A stretch of DNA of 64,000 nt from Daphnia carinata (taxonomy: Eukaryota; Arthropoda; Branchiopoda; Diplostraca; Daphniidae). Numbering within the stretch: the first letter of the stretch is position 1; each line of letters opens with the position of its first letter. The stretch is taken from NCBI RefSeq assembly GCF_022539665.2, contig NC_081339.1:1736001-1800000 (forward strand). Reading direction: 5' to 3'. Both the position numbers and the translations under genes were made by a program. Positions 7,475 through 18,823 of this stretch are shown piece by piece. The notes beneath the pieces are model-generated. The model worked only from the letters and a program-made list of their open reading frames with translations. It ran no database searches and had not been told where the DNA came from.

Positions 7475-10400
7475 TTAATCTCTAAAACGCATTGGCAATT
7501 GTCTATTCCTTTGCGGGCGTCCGGTTGCATTTTGTGGTGTCGTTGTTGCTGACGGAACGACATCAGATGCTATCTGTTGCGTTTCATAATTATCATTGGA
7601 ATCATCTTCGGCAATTGGTGTGAGATTGAGGTGATTGTCAATTCCCAGCCTCGTTGTTTCTAACTCCACGGTGTCCGACACCATGTTTTCAATTTCCACT
7701 GTTTCGGGTTCCATATTTTCCACATCCGACGTAATCTGATGCGGATATAAATTTTTTTGGGGAAGCGTCAAGAAATTCATTGATGGGTAAAGTAGGGTCT
7801 CTACCGTGTAATAAGTATTAAGGGGTGTCCAGCGTAGAAGAATGGACAGAACTACGATAGGCAAATAAGACATATCCAGCAAATCTTCCCAATTTGCATG
7901 CTCTCCGTCTTTCTATTCTTTCCTCAACATTGTTGTTAATGTTCTATTAAACCTTCCGGTTTCTCCGTTACTAGCTGGATTATAAGCAGTCGTTAGCCGT
8001 TGATCAATTTTTAACTTTTTACAAAAGTAACGAAATAATTTCGACGTGAAATTGGTTCCGCGATCTGAAAGAATAGCTTTAGGCATACCGTGTCTAACTA
8101 TTATTGTTTTGTACACACATTCTGCTGTGGTCTGCGCAGTCTGATCCTTTAAAGCAACCGCTTCTACCCATCGGCTAAAATAATCTGTGATAACTAAAAT
8201 GTAACTGTTTCCATTGGGCGAAGCTGGTGTGATAGGGCCTAGAAAATCTATGCGTATAACTTGAAAAGGGGCCTTTGCAATTTCATGAGGATGGAATAAT
8301 GCTCTGTAATTTGACGAAATTGTTGGCAATGCACACCTCACAAGCCTGACAATATTCTTTTGTGTCTTTCCTCATATTAGGCCAATAATAATGATTCTTT
8401 ACTTTCAAATAGGTTTTGTAAAAGGCTAAGTGTCTACTCATCGGTGCATCATGTAGTTCTTTGAGCACTAGATGACGTAACGATGTAGGTAAGACCAACT
8501 GATGGTGAGTTTTGTTTCTTTTGCTATCAGAAGATGGCAGCACGTTCCGGTAAAGCGTACCGTCAATAACTTCAAAATAATCAATTTCTTTTACCCAATC
8601 TGGCTTAGATTGGAGCAAAGGTTCTTCAAGTTCACCGTTATCTAAATAATTTCGAATAGCTATGCAAAGGTCGTCTTCTAATTGTTTTTCACAAATTAAT
8701 TTAATATTTCGTTCGGTTTGGATACTAGCTATTTTTAAGCGTGACAAGCAATCTGCGTTTTGGTGAATACGTCCCGGTCTGTATTTTAATTCATAATTTG
8801 TTGCGGCCAACAGTATAGCCCATCTTCCTAATCTCCCATTGTTATCTTTCTGATTTTTAAGCCATTGAAGTGGACGATGATCACTAATGATCTCAAAAGG
8901 TTGGTCTAAAAGGTAATGTCGAAAATGCTTAATCGCATCGATAACCGCAAGTGCCTCTTTTTCAGTCGTACTGTATTTAGCTTCTGCCTTCGTTAGCTGT
9001 CTACTGGAATACGCGATTGGGTGCTCGTGACCATTTTGAATTTGGGACAGTACCGCTCCAACGCCATAATCGCATGCATCGGTGAAAAGGAAAAATTTCT
9101 CGTTGAAATTGGGGTAAGCAAGCACTGGTGGAGTCACTAGAGATGTACGCAATGTTTCGAAAGCACTATTTTCTTCGTTTCCCAATTAAAAGGTTTTCTG
9201 CTAAGATCTTTATGGGTTAACCTGGTTAACGGTTTAGCGATTGATCCAAAATTTTTAATAAATCGTCTGTAGTACCCAGCTAGACCCAGAAATGATCTGA
9301 CTTCATCTACCGAAGCAGGTGTTTTATAATTTACTATTTTCTCAATTTTACTCGGATCAGGTTTAATACCATCAGTCGAGATAACATGGCCTAAATAATT
9401 GACTGAACTTTTAATGAACTGGCATTTTTTAAGTTTTAATTTTAAATTGGCATTTTTCAATAACTCAAAGATTTCGCGAATATCGTTTAAGTGATCGTCA
9501 AAAGTGTCCGAAAAGATGATTACGTCATCCAAGTAAACTAACGCCTTACATCCCAAAACGTCTTTCAGTACATAATTCATTAGTCTTTGAAATGTCGCAG
9601 GTGCATTGCACAATCCAAATGCCATACGTTTAAATTCGTAAAGGTTATTTTCTACTACAAATGCTGTTTTTTTAAATAGCCGGTTCATCAACTTGAATTT
9701 GCCAATAACCTGAAGCTAAATCGAGAGTGGTGAAAAATTTCTTCCCATACAATTTGTTCAATGTTTCATCTATCCTCGGCATAGGGAATGAATCCTTTTT
9801 TGTAATACTATTTAATTTCCTATAGTCAACGCAAAATCTTACTTCTCCACCCTTTTTTTCCACTAAAACCACAGGTGAAGCCCATGGCGAATGTGAATAT
9901 TGGATCACATTAGCATCCAACATTTCCTGTACTTTATCTTCCAATATTTTTCTTTGATTATTTGTAACTGGATAAGGGCGTTGTCGAATAGGGCCTCTTC
10001 CTTGTGTATCAATTGTATGTTTAATGAGATTAGTGTTCCCTAACTCTGAATCTTTTGTGGCGAACCAGTCGTGAAAGTCATTTAATAGTTTTGAGAGCGG
10101 AGCTTGAAATTCAGCTTCGACTTCTGAAATTAAAACGGGCTCACTTTTAATAGTAGGCTTTTCCTCTAACTTACTTAAAGCAATTTTCCCAATTACGTTA
10201 TGAATAATCTCGATTACGCCTAATGTAGTGTTCCTAGGAAGTATGACTTGATTTAACGCATGATTCTCGACCATAATTTGATATTTCCCATCTTTAGCTA
10301 CGTTTCCAATGAATTCCTCAATAAAAATACCGTTCGGCAAATCCTCTGCTGGGGTAAACATAAATGTAGTATTAAGGGGGACATACGGAAATGAACCTTT

Positions 10401-10808
10401 CATTTGCGTTGCAATTACTAGCGAAGTCTGACGAAATAACGTCGTCTTTTTGACCGTCGTAACTGCCATGTCTGGTACCCTAGAGGTGGCTGATCCCTGC
10501 TCATCCCTTGCTAAATAAATACTTCTGGCTTCTCCATCAAGCCGAAAACCGTGCTTCTGGATTGCATCCCATCCAAGGATACAGTCTTCAGAAACACCAT
10601 TTGTAACTATAAACTCTTGTCTTAAAACTGACTCTCCGTATCGTACGGGCAATGTAACTCTTCCCAGCGTATGTAACTTTTTCTCCCCTACATCATACAA
10701 ATCGAAATCAAGCTGACTGCAGATCGCTTGACCTCTCGGGGGTAACTTCTGAAATATTCTCTCGTGAATAATACTTTTAGACGCGCCTGTATCAAATAAT
10801 GCTTGCAA
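7475..10808 (-). pseudogene. Retroelement pol (protease-RT-RNase H-integrase), minus copy, frameshifted
   Basis: Ty3/gypsy-type pol spread over several frames. Order along the minus strand: aspartic protease (ALFDTGASKSIIH, just below 10,808), reverse transcriptase (FCVDYRKLN, TLDLASGYWQ, FGLCNAPATFQRLM, catalytic YLDDVIIFS), RNase H (FTDACDYGVGAVLS, SDHRPLQWL), integrase zinc region (HDAPMSRH...CQACEVC) and core (IDFLGPI, SDRGTNF). Frame breaks fall near 9,690, 9,170, 8,310 and 7,890. The integrase catalytic glutamate is replaced: NGETGRFN here, NGETERFN in the plus copy. The tail ends TPQNATGRPQRNRQLP near 7,480, matching the plus copy at 48,073. RT and integrase order (RNase H before integrase) place it in the gypsy lineage. 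It is dead in cis. Confidence 0.92.
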
Positions 10809-10933
10809 CGGTATCTGAAAAATTTTTAATGGAATTCTAGGGGTCGATTCATTTGTTATAGTTGTTAACTTTGCGACTTGTCGGGATTTTAATTGAGGCT
10901 TCCTATCAACTGACCCGAAGTTACAGTTGATAT

Positions 10934-11852
10934 TTATTGGTTTCCCTGACGCTGAGGGGGACCTGGAATATTCGGCCTATCGGAGATCCTGAACTTGGGA
11001 CAGTTATTCGATTTGTGTCCGATTTCACGACAAGAATAACAAATTGGAGGCTGTGCTTGTTCTAAATTGTGCCGTTGGAATTTACGGCATTCCGACTGTA
11101 TATGCCCACGAAAACCGCAGAAATTGCAAGTTATTCCATTTTGAGCAGGCCTATTTCTCGAATCATTAAAAGGTCTTGAAAACGAGGGCGTGGACTGTGT
11201 AGGCCTATTGGAGAATCCCGCTTGTTGGTAAGAATTTGTGTTATTATTGGGCCGATTAGGAGAAGGTCTCCAATTTCTGTCTTGGCTGCCGCTATTGGTT
11301 AGGAACGAAACTTGTTTTTTATAAGGGTTGCCTGATGGAGAAGAAGAATAATCTTTCCTGTCCCTCTGGAACTGTTTTACTGCTTGCGTGAGTTCCTGCA
11401 GAACATCCCTAATGTCCTCCCTGTTTTCTTTCGGGCTCTCCGCATTTTTATTCCCCTGATTGATATTAACAACGACATTATTGACGATTTTCTTCTGGTC
11501 GATCAACATTTGCTTGAGTTCCGTCAAGTCCGAATGTTTCGTCTCACCCGACCCATCGATTGCTCTAACAAACTCATGCTTTTCCCGATCTGTCTCTAAA
11601 GCTTCCAAACGAACGGCATACACCCGCGTTGATGCAACAAGCTCGGTAAAGTCACGAAATTCCTTATAACGAACTTTAGCCTGCAATTTGGAATCCAACC
11701 CCTCGATGAATTTTTGCATAAGGATGATTGTGAACGATTTCTCGGCATACCCTTCTGGATACGCTTTCTTAAAAATCTCGTGCAAGCGGTGCGCATAGTC
11801 GACAATTTTTTCGCCTGGTTTACGTTTAGCCTTATTGAATTTTTTAATATAT
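10934..11852 (-). pseudogene. Retroelement gag, C-terminal part with two zinc knuckles
   Basis: Continues gag after the solo LTR insertion (11,853-12,307). Visible parts are a capsid-like EKIVDYAHRLHEIFKKAYPEG segment, a coiled stretch with lysines and glutamines, an Asn/Ser/Pro-rich linker, then two CCHC nucleic-acid-binding knuckles: CNFCGFRGHIQSEC and CYSCREIGHKSNNC. The CX2CX4HX4C spacing is the nucleocapsid hallmark. A frame change occurs near 11,790. The protease ORF follows 125 bp downstream in another frame. Confidence 0.85.
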
Positions 11853-12307
11853 TGTTGCGGAATCGTCGACTAACCGACGATGTCAACGCATAGCTTCCGT
11901 CTCAAAGGAAACGGAGAGGGAATTGAGGAAGACTGAGTGAAGAGTTAGTTAGTTCTGAAGTAGTGTAGTGTGTAGTCTAGAAGCCCCAAAGTGTTCTCTA
12001 AACCGTAAGACTAAAACTATGTTATTATTGTTATACTATTCTTTTGTATTGTGAGTGTTCAGACCGTCCGGGTATCTATGTTGTTGGGACGGACGGTCTG
12101 GTGAATTATACTGTACAGATCGTCCGGGTATGTATGTTGCTGGTACGGGCGATCTGGATGTTGTTTATTGGTTGTACCTGGTTTTGGTACAGGAAAACCA
12201 AGAAAGACAGAGCAGGACGTCGGTCAAGACGTCCGACTAGGCTCGCTATTTGTGTTAGTACTTATATTCTAAGTAATACAGACAATCAATCGGACTGAAA
12301 CGTAACA
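11853..12307. mobile_element. Solo LTR (455 bp) inserted in gag
   Basis: Ends are TGTTGCGG and CGTAACA (inverted TGTTRCG), flanked by the 4-bp direct repeat ATAT (11,849-11,852 and 12,308-12,311). Removing the insert and one repeat restores the gag reading frame. No internal genes or second LTR are present, so this is a solo LTR left by recombination. Inside are two tandem hairpins of about 42 nt each, CAGACCGTCC...GGACGGTCTG and CAGATCGTCC...GGGCGATCTG (near 12,059-12,152). Its family differs from the host element's LTR. Confidence 0.75.
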
Positions 12308-12640
12308 ATATACATCGACGGTTTCATCTCCATGAAAGTGATCAAGTAACGCTTCTTTAATTGACGCATAATCAAACGGATGCTGCCTGATAATGTTTTG
12401 AAGTACTGAAAAAGCCTTATCTGTTATTTTAGCTCGCAGCATCTGTATAATCTTTTCTTCTGACCATAATGCCCCATCAACTATGCTTTCAAAAGATTCT
12501 ACCCAAGAGTCAAAGCGAGAAATTGGACTTCCCGAAAAGGAAGGAAGCAATTGTAGGCGCGAAAAAGTGTGTTGGTTTGTTTGAAAATCATTTAAGTCGT
12601 TGACTGTGGCTGCGCGTGAAGGAGGACAAGATTCGGCCAT
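12308..12640 (-). pseudogene. Retroelement gag, N-terminal part
   Basis: The ATG at 12,640 opens MAESCPPSRAATV, followed by a capsid-type region (LLPSFSGSPISRFDSWVESF, then ALWSEEKIIQML, KALLDHF-like) typical of gypsy Gag. The frame is interrupted by the solo LTR at 12,307. The ATG lies 23 nt after the stop of the upstream ORF (12,664), suggesting reinitiation or a polycistronic RNA. The same frame is open upstream to 13,528, but that extension is low-complexity and probably a shadow of the upstream ORF. Confidence 0.7.
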
Positions 12641-12663
12641 GTTGGGATCAAATATGGGAGGAT

Positions 12664-13965
12664 TCAACGTCTTTCTGCGTGAATTCGGAGGGTGTCCCGA
12701 AATGCTGTTCTTAATTGTCTCAGTTGCGCTATCAGATCTTCCTGCCGACTGGATTGCAGGGCTTGAGGAGGGTGTTGAGTGCGTGACTGGCTGGAAGGCC
12801 GGTCTCTTTGGCGTGTTCGCCTTCTCCTCGGAATGCGTTCCGACCGTGGTGATTCCTGCGGACTTGGCGTGGTTTGTTGTCCTTCCTGGGTCCTCGGAAT
12901 GGATGACAGCAACTCTCTCAATTCGTTGGTAGCCGGAACGAGTGTTTCCCTGATTTCCTTCGTTATTCGTTGTCCGTCCGGTTGCACCGATGTCCGGAAG
13001 TTGTTGAATTTGGCCTGAAGCGATGTCAGCTCCGGTAATAATCCCACCAAACTGCTTATTGACTGAAGTTTTCTTAGGTAAGGGACCAGGTGGAGGATGT
13101 CCTTGAGGAACTTCAGCTGGTAATCCCTCAGGGTGTCCTTTAAGTAGGTTGAGAACTGCACTGTCTCGATTGTGAGAAGGCAATATGTCCTGTCCTCTAG
13201 GTTGTTGAGCAAGCGTTCCTTGGGTGCAAAGTTGAACAGGTTTTTGCCCTTCGCCGGCGTGAACGTCAGCAACTCGACGATGTTGTAAGTCTGTCCTAGT
13301 AGGTATATCGTAAACTCCCTCGCATAGGTTGTGAAGATTGCTGTCAGCGTGGCCACTTGATGCTCCTCCAGCTGTGCCGATGTCCTGGTTTGTCCACTTG
13401 CTATCGTTTCCAGAATTGCTCCCAAGGCTTTCAGGAGTGTCTTCGGGTTTTTCAAATCCGTTGTCAAGTTGGCTTGGTATTGGTACCGCAGCCGGATTGT
13501 TTGCATCAACGATCGGAGTTGTTCCCAAATTAACGGACTGGTTGACTGGAATTCCAATTTCCTCTCCTTGAGGTACTTGAGCGTTAAAAGAGTGCTCGAG
13601 AGAAAACTAGTCTTTGATGTGTTTTCCTCAGGTGATTTTATGGGAGAAAAACGAGAAGCTAACCGTGCATAAACAGACGGTGCGGGCCGAGTAGGTGTAA
13701 CGGAAGCTTTAAGACGGCCCCAAATTTTCTTAGTGGGAGTTTTAACTAATGGGGCTACGGCCTCATACGCGGTGTTAGACCTCAATTTCTTCAACTGGGT
13801 GTTATCTGTCTGTACTCTAGGAGTTAATACGGGAGAAGTAGATTGCTTAATGGCGTCTGTTTCCTTATCTGAAGCTTGACTGCCTTGAGATGTATGCTGA
13901 ACGGTCTCGGTAGAAGCTGACAATTTTTCAAAACTAATCAATTTAGCAATCGTTTCGTCATTGAT
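12664..13965 (-). CDS. Upstream ORF of the retroelement, unrecognised (about 430 codons)
   Basis: Open from the edge of direct repeat A to TAA at 12,664, with no ATG in the first 140 codons, so the true 5' end is missing or supplied by splicing. The N-terminal third is Ser/Thr/Lys-rich; the middle is helical and rich in Leu (LKALGAILETIASGQ, LLTFTPAKGKNLFNF, FLKDILHLVPYLRKL); the C-terminus is strongly basic (RIPRRRRTRQRDR) and then helical again. It ends 23 nt before the gag ATG. It may be a matrix-like or RNA-binding N-terminal Gag domain encoded separately, or a captured gene. I do not recognise a family. Confidence 0.5.
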   Translation of the reverse strand: MNDETIAKLISFEKLSASTETVQHTSQGSQASDKETDAIKQSTSPVLTPRVQTDNTQLKKLRSNTAYEAVAPLVKTPTKKIWGRLKASVTPTRPAPSVYARLASRFSPIKSPEENTSKTSFLSSTLLTLKYLKERKLEFQSTSPLIWEQLRSLMQTIRLRYQYQANLTTDLKNPKTLLKALGAILETIASGQTRTSAQLEEHQVATLTAIFTTYAREFTIYLLGQTYNIVELLTFTPAKGKNLFNFAPKERLLNNLEDRTYCLLTIETVQFSTYLKDTLRDYQLKFLKDILHLVPYLRKLQSISSLVGLLPELTSLQAKFNNFRTSVQPDGQRITKEIRETLVPATNELRELLSSIPRTQEGQQTTPSPQESPRSERIPRRRRTRQRDRPSSQSRTQHPPQALQSSRQEDLIAQLRQLRTAFRDTLRIHAERR

Positions 13966-14636
13966 TTCTGAACAGGTTTGGTTTTATTTTGCCAGAATTC
14001 TTAATGTTTTGAAGTAGTCGTTGGTGCAGTCCGGTTTCTGCGAATGATCTTACGTATTGAGGTACATCTTTTCCTGTAACCTAAAGCAAACCCAATAGAT
14101 ATTTTTAAATCATAAAGTACAGTTTCGAGAAATGGCTTACCTGGAGGACGACTATCAAAATTGTTAAAGCGTTCCCCACAAACGATGCCCTTAAACAGTT
14201 TTATACTATTCTGGATACTATTGCCCACCTTCACGTAGAATACCCACAACTTTTCAGTTGTGATGGATAAAATGGAATGGATGGATTTGACTATCATCAG
14301 AAAAGGGTAATACTGGGTTTTTGAATGAACACAGTGACTTTTGTTTTATCTGACCACTGTTCTCCAATTGTAGAACAGCTGAAATTGATAAACTTACCTA
14401 AATAGAAAAATGAAAACCAGCATATCATGAATTTAACACAATGTAGATTCCGATACCACTTACCATTTCTCTTTAATACTTAACAGAGAGGTTGGAGCAA
14501 AGATTGTATTCACTTATCAACAGCTCCAGTGAAACGAATTAATTTCGAAAACGAAATTACGAACAGGGGTTGAAAGTGGCCCGAGGTTTCACATAAAATT
14601 TTGCATTAACAGAGAGGTCAGCTGTGACCGACCGTA
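13965..14636 (-). repeat. Direct repeat A, right copy
   Basis: Matches 1,079-1,749 almost throughout, including a 98-codon minus-strand ORF (14,001-14,297) that differs by one residue near its end. Similarity stops at GACCGTA on the right and at TTTCTGAACAGG on the left. See the left copy for interpretation. Confidence 0.7.
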
Positions 14637-15065
14637 TGCGCCTGTAATTTTTAAAACAACGTGAATTATGGAGTACAAACGTAAATTTTGGAGTACAAAA
14701 GTGAAAATGGAGTCCAATGAGCATTAAGCTAATGGATGGATGTTGCCAAATTGGCCGTAATTTTATAAAAATTGACAAGTATCTTCTCCAGAGTCGTAAA
14801 GAATATGGTAGATGATCTCCATGTTAAAAGTCCCATAAGGAATTTCTGGAAAGTGTCCCCGAGTTTGACGATTTCTCCCAGCCACCCTCCAACCACCCCA
14901 CCCGCTTGAGAGCCAATGAAAACCGGTCCCCGTGCAAAAAACCCTGCCACCTACGTACTAAATGTTTAACTGAATAATGAAATTCTCATTCCGCCATTGT
15001 AAAAACCCAGAAAGCACATTGTTTCCAAATAAGGTAGGGGGCTGTGTGAGTAAAATGCCCAAGAA
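14637..15065. other. Spacer before the THAP transposon exons
   Basis: No coding region recognised. It contains three short GGAGT(A/C)CAAAxGT(A/G)AA-like units near 14,669-14,715. Confidence 0.4.
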
Positions 15066-15699
15066 AAACAGGAAAAAGATGCATTTTTCCTCATTGTAAT
15101 TCTAATTACAATAAGGAAAATGAATTTCAAGTTACTTTTTTCCAACCACCAACAGACTCGTTAGAAATCTGGAAAAGTATCATTGGTAAATCTCAATTGA
15201 CTTGCCGTTCAACTGTCTGTTGTAAACACTTTCACGAAGCTGACATCATCAAGGGAAGAATCGTTCAAGATAAATTTTACCCTTACCCAAGATGGAGACT
15301 GAGGAAGGGTGCTGTGCCCATAAAACAAGGTAAATATTGTCCTGATAAATATGTGAACTGGAATGATTTTATATTCATTGTTCATTCATGTGTTAAATAG
15401 GAAACACCGATGAAGTCGCACCAAGTGAAATTCCAAATTTGATGGAAAAGACAGGTATGTAAAATGTATAGTATTATGTGTCTTATTCAAATCATTACAC
15501 TCAATCTTCATTTATATTCACAGATGACAAGAACAAGAAGCCGAGTCAACATAATGGATTCCCTCTTCGAAGGATTCTTTCAACAGTCAACGCACTGAAT
15601 TCAACTAACAAGACAGTTAATAATGTCTTTGACTCCCAAAGCTGTGTTTTTCCTACATCATTGTGTAAAGTTCGAAATAGATCCGTTCCTTACTTATAA
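15066..15699 (+). pseudogene. P-element-like transposase, 5' exons with THAP domain
   Basis: The first exon (to about 15,331) encodes a C2CH THAP zinc finger: CIFPHCNSNY, a FF-QPP segment, IWKSII, then VCCKHFHEADII and the closing LRKGAVP. THAP domains bind the transposon ends in P elements and THAP9. The likely ATG at about 15,052 is out of frame with the finger by one base, suggesting a small insertion. Further exons follow at 15,401-15,453 and from 15,524, each with GT-AG borders. The C-terminal exon is at 18,824-19,513; a pogo element and tandem repeats lie between. The central catalytic region is not seen, so the copy is defective. Confidence 0.65.
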
Positions 15700-15779
15700 T
15701 TATTAGATAGCGATGATGAATTGTATTGTTGCACTGTGTTCGGGTAGTTTACAAAGACCAAATTGACAATTGACGAAAG

Positions 15780-15985
15780 GAGACTTACTGAGATAGACTG
15801 ACTGAGATGACACTTAAAAGAAGACTCGCTGTGATGACAACTGAAAGTGGACTGCACTGAAGAATTAATAAAAGTGGACTGCTTGAAAGCTAAAAGTGGA
15901 CTGCTTGAAAGCTGAAAGTGGACTGCTTGTGATGACACTTGAAATTGGACTGACTGTGATGACACTTGAAATTGGACTGACTCAC
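15780..15985. repeat. Short interspersed tandem repeats
   Basis: Units of about 21-26 bp such as AAAGTGGACTGCTTGAAAGC and TGACACTTGAAATTGGACTG recur several times in direct order. This is a degenerate minisatellite inside the THAP transposon interval. Confidence 0.7.
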
Positions 15986-16192
15986 AATCTGGAAAAAGGG
16001 CAACATTTATACGGAGAAGCAAGGTCGTTTAGGATTAAGTGTCCCAACGGGAATAAATATTCTGCGTATAAATGTAACACCTATGTGAAGAAGTGACAAG
16101 TTTGAAGGCCAGAGCCATCGGCAGATGACCTGTTGGCGGAAGAGGGGGGAAAGGGTTGCAAGCGTGGGAAATTTAAAGAGTACAGTGCGGCT

Positions 16193-18715
16193 CCACTTGT
16201 CGGACCACCCTGTGCAGTGGTCCGAAAAGCGGCTCGACAGCGGTCAGCGCCATCTCGTCGCGCTCATTCGTAAAATTTTCTAATACTCTGCTCGTATTGA
16301 CTGGTTCTGTACTCATTTAACTAGATAAGCTTTATAATAAATTGAATTAACTTACAAGAACGAGTAATAGTATATAATCTAAGTTTATTAGCTGTGTCGC
16401 AAAATTCTAGTTACCGAACAATTTACAGATCAAGTAAAAATACCTTTGAAATGTACGCTACGTTTGATTGTATAAAACGTGAAAAAAAATCTACATTTAA
16501 AACATTTAGTTTGAACACACTTGAAACATAAGCGAAGTAACGTAACAGAATAACGTAAAATTGTTTAAAGAAAAATTAAGCTTATCAACGCTTACAAATA
16601 ATAAATTAATATTAAACATACGCATTAACTTACGACAAATGTTCTTTAATTTTGGAAACTAGGTCATATAATGTAGGATCGGATATCCTAGCATCGACGG
16701 CAGCGCATACATATTTAAGCAGCTTCTCTTTCAAGAGTGCTTCATGAGCTAGATTGTTAGGACTAGAACTAGTAGCAACGCTCTCGCAAACGTCCATCAG
16801 TGAAATTTCGTTTGACTGGCTCGAAGAGGATGCCGAATCACATTGCTGTGAAATTTCATTTGAAAGTTCGTAATCTTCTGCCGCAATAACTGCCGGATGT
16901 GTTTCAAAATCAAGCCAGCGTTGAATTTGAATAGCACAATCATCTGTCTTCGCCTTCTCTATTATATCGGCTAGCTCAGTATTTTTTTTTTCAGATGTAA
17001 TTTGCAAGGAGAGTAACAAGTCGCATAAGAAGTCAGAAGTGTTACCAACAACATCTAGAGGTCTGGTTTCGCTTAACCTGGTGAACTGCTCATGTGGTAG
17101 TATTTTCGAATGCCTCCAGCAATTGAATATTGTGGTGTTTGAAACCAAATCCCAGCAAGATTTGATTAATTGGCAAGCATCCAATACAGTTGCAGAGCAG
17201 CCATATCGCAAACCCTTCCTACCTCTTTTTGCTAAACTTGCTGCTTCCTGCAAAGCTGTATGATTGTCATAAGCCTCAACCAATTTGATTATTAACTCCT
17301 TCCTGTAGAGTGACTTTAGAGAAGCTATAATACCTTGATCAAGAGGCTGGTAGACCGAAGTGACATTTGGAGGAAGGAAAAAAAATCTGAACTTGGTCTA
17401 ATGGATCGACACAAGTTTTGTCATGACCAGCACAATTGTCCATTACAATAGCTACTGGCTCCGTAGTCCACTGTCTCACAACGGGTAAAAATACATCTAA
17501 AAACCAAAATCTGAAAAGTTCCCTGTCCATCCAAGCATTAGCCTGACCTTTATATGGAATCGGCGGAAGACTGTCTCTAAAACAGTGAGGTGATTTTGAG
17601 GAACCTATCACAAATGGTGGGATTTTACAACATCCGGTGGCATTCACACAAAGCATCACAGTTATTCTATCTTTGGCTTTCAGCTCTTTGGTTCCTCTTA
17701 TAATACGGCGATTTTCATCTGGGGAAATATAACTACGAAACGGTAGCGCACGATAGTAGCTAGCTGTTTCGTCACAATTAAATATATTCTCAGGTTTATA
17801 CTTACCTAGTTTGTCACGTAAGACCTGGATTTCCTGCTCTACTTGTGCAATATCCACATCGCCTGCTTCACCTACAAGGCGCACGCTATTTCCAATGTCG
17901 AAGCGTTTTTTCCAGTTACGGAACCAGCCATTTGAAGCGTTAAACTTATCCAATCCTAGTCGGTTTGCTTCATGTAAAGCGCGAGCTAAAATAATACTGC
18001 GGGATACGGGCAATGGTTTGCGACGCTTTGTTGGATTGCGCATCTCCCTAAACCATTGAAAAACTGCATCATCTAACTCGGGATGATGAGCAGTGTTAGC
18101 CAAATGCTTGGCACTCAAATTAAAAAAAAATTTTTTTCACTGAAACTTTTCACTTCAGTTCGCCTTGCACTAATACGATGAATCTGCGAGCGGGAAACAC
18201 TGAACATTTTCGCCACAGCACGCTCACTCAATCCTTTTTCTAGCTGCTCTACCACTTCAAGTTTTTCTTTTAGCGTCAAAACATCCCTATTTTTTCTTCC
18301 ATTTGAATTTGCCACATTCCGTGAATTTGAATTGGTACTTAACACCGGCGTGCGCACTGTTTTTTCCATATTGCAGCTAAACTAAAATGGATCTTTCCTG
18401 AATAAAAGCTAAGAAGAAACTGAGGGAAACTTTTGACTCATCATAGCAGGCTGGCGTACCTGACTCATCGTAACAAGCTGGCATCGGACTCATCTTAACA
18501 AGCTGATAACTACAGCCTTCCGCTGAAATTTAAACCCCCTGAAAATGAAGGGACATCTTCATACAGACCACACTTCGCGCGCCCCGGTTCTAAAAAATGC
18601 TTCATTAAATCCACACTAGTGGCGCTCAATCGCCAACTCAGTGTGCGAGTCTGACCTCGGTCCGATAACCGGTTTGGTCCGATAAGTGGGTGGTCCGATA
18701 AGTGGAGCCGCACTG
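16193..18715 (-). mobile_element. pogo/Tigger-type DNA transposon, complete (2.5 kb)
   Basis: Terminal inverted repeats of 28 bp (CAGTGCGGCTCCACTT..., one mismatch) at 16,193-16,220 and 18,688-18,715, flanked by TA on both sides, the target duplication of Tc1/mariner-pogo elements. It is inserted within the THAP/P-like transposon. Its own transposase lies on the minus strand. Confidence 0.92.
16630..18369 (-). pseudogene. pogo/Tigger transposase (CENP-B HTH + DDE)
   Basis: Read from the ATG at 18,369: a CENP-B/pogo helix-turn-helix (LTLKEKLEVVEQLEKG...AVAKMFSVSRSQIHRI), a second HTH (ALHEANRLGLDKFNASNGW), then the DDE domain with IFNCDETASYYRALP, RITVMLCVNATG and VIMDNCAGHD, and a long C-terminal region (LLKEKLLKYVCAAVDAR). 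Two frame breaks fall in homopolymers: one near 18,115-18,137 (A/T run) and one near 17,380 (A8), where the expected PPN...QPLDQG motif lies in the next frame. The gene is otherwise continuous, so insertion was recent or the breaks are sequencing errors. It catalyses cut-and-paste transposition in the nucleus. Confidence 0.88.
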
Positions 18716-18823
18716 TACGGTTGGCCGTTCCTTACAATTGAATACTGGTCGAACTTCAACAAAATTAATCACAGTTTGTGTTTTGTTTCAATCTGTACAT
18801 GCAATCATCATTTTTATTCACAG

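Noticed and set aside
12690-13528. The gag-frame open stretch of about 280 codons upstream of the gag ATG, as a separate gene
   Set aside because: Composition is low-complexity (Gly/Pro/Thr/Asn) and looks like a frame shadow of the structured upstream ORF; the gag ATG at 12,640 fits better. Kept only as an observation about double-open frames.
14729-14950. Minus-strand ORF with GGVVGGWLGEIVK as a gene
   Set aside because: Too short, no start context and no conserved motif.
15780-15985. CRISPR-like array
   Set aside because: Repeats are degenerate, adjacent without unique spacers, and the DNA is eukaryotic.
15690-16022. Minus-strand ORF with repeated SVQFQVSSQ units as a repetitive protein
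   Set aside because: It is only the translation of the short tandem DNA repeats at 15,780-15,985.
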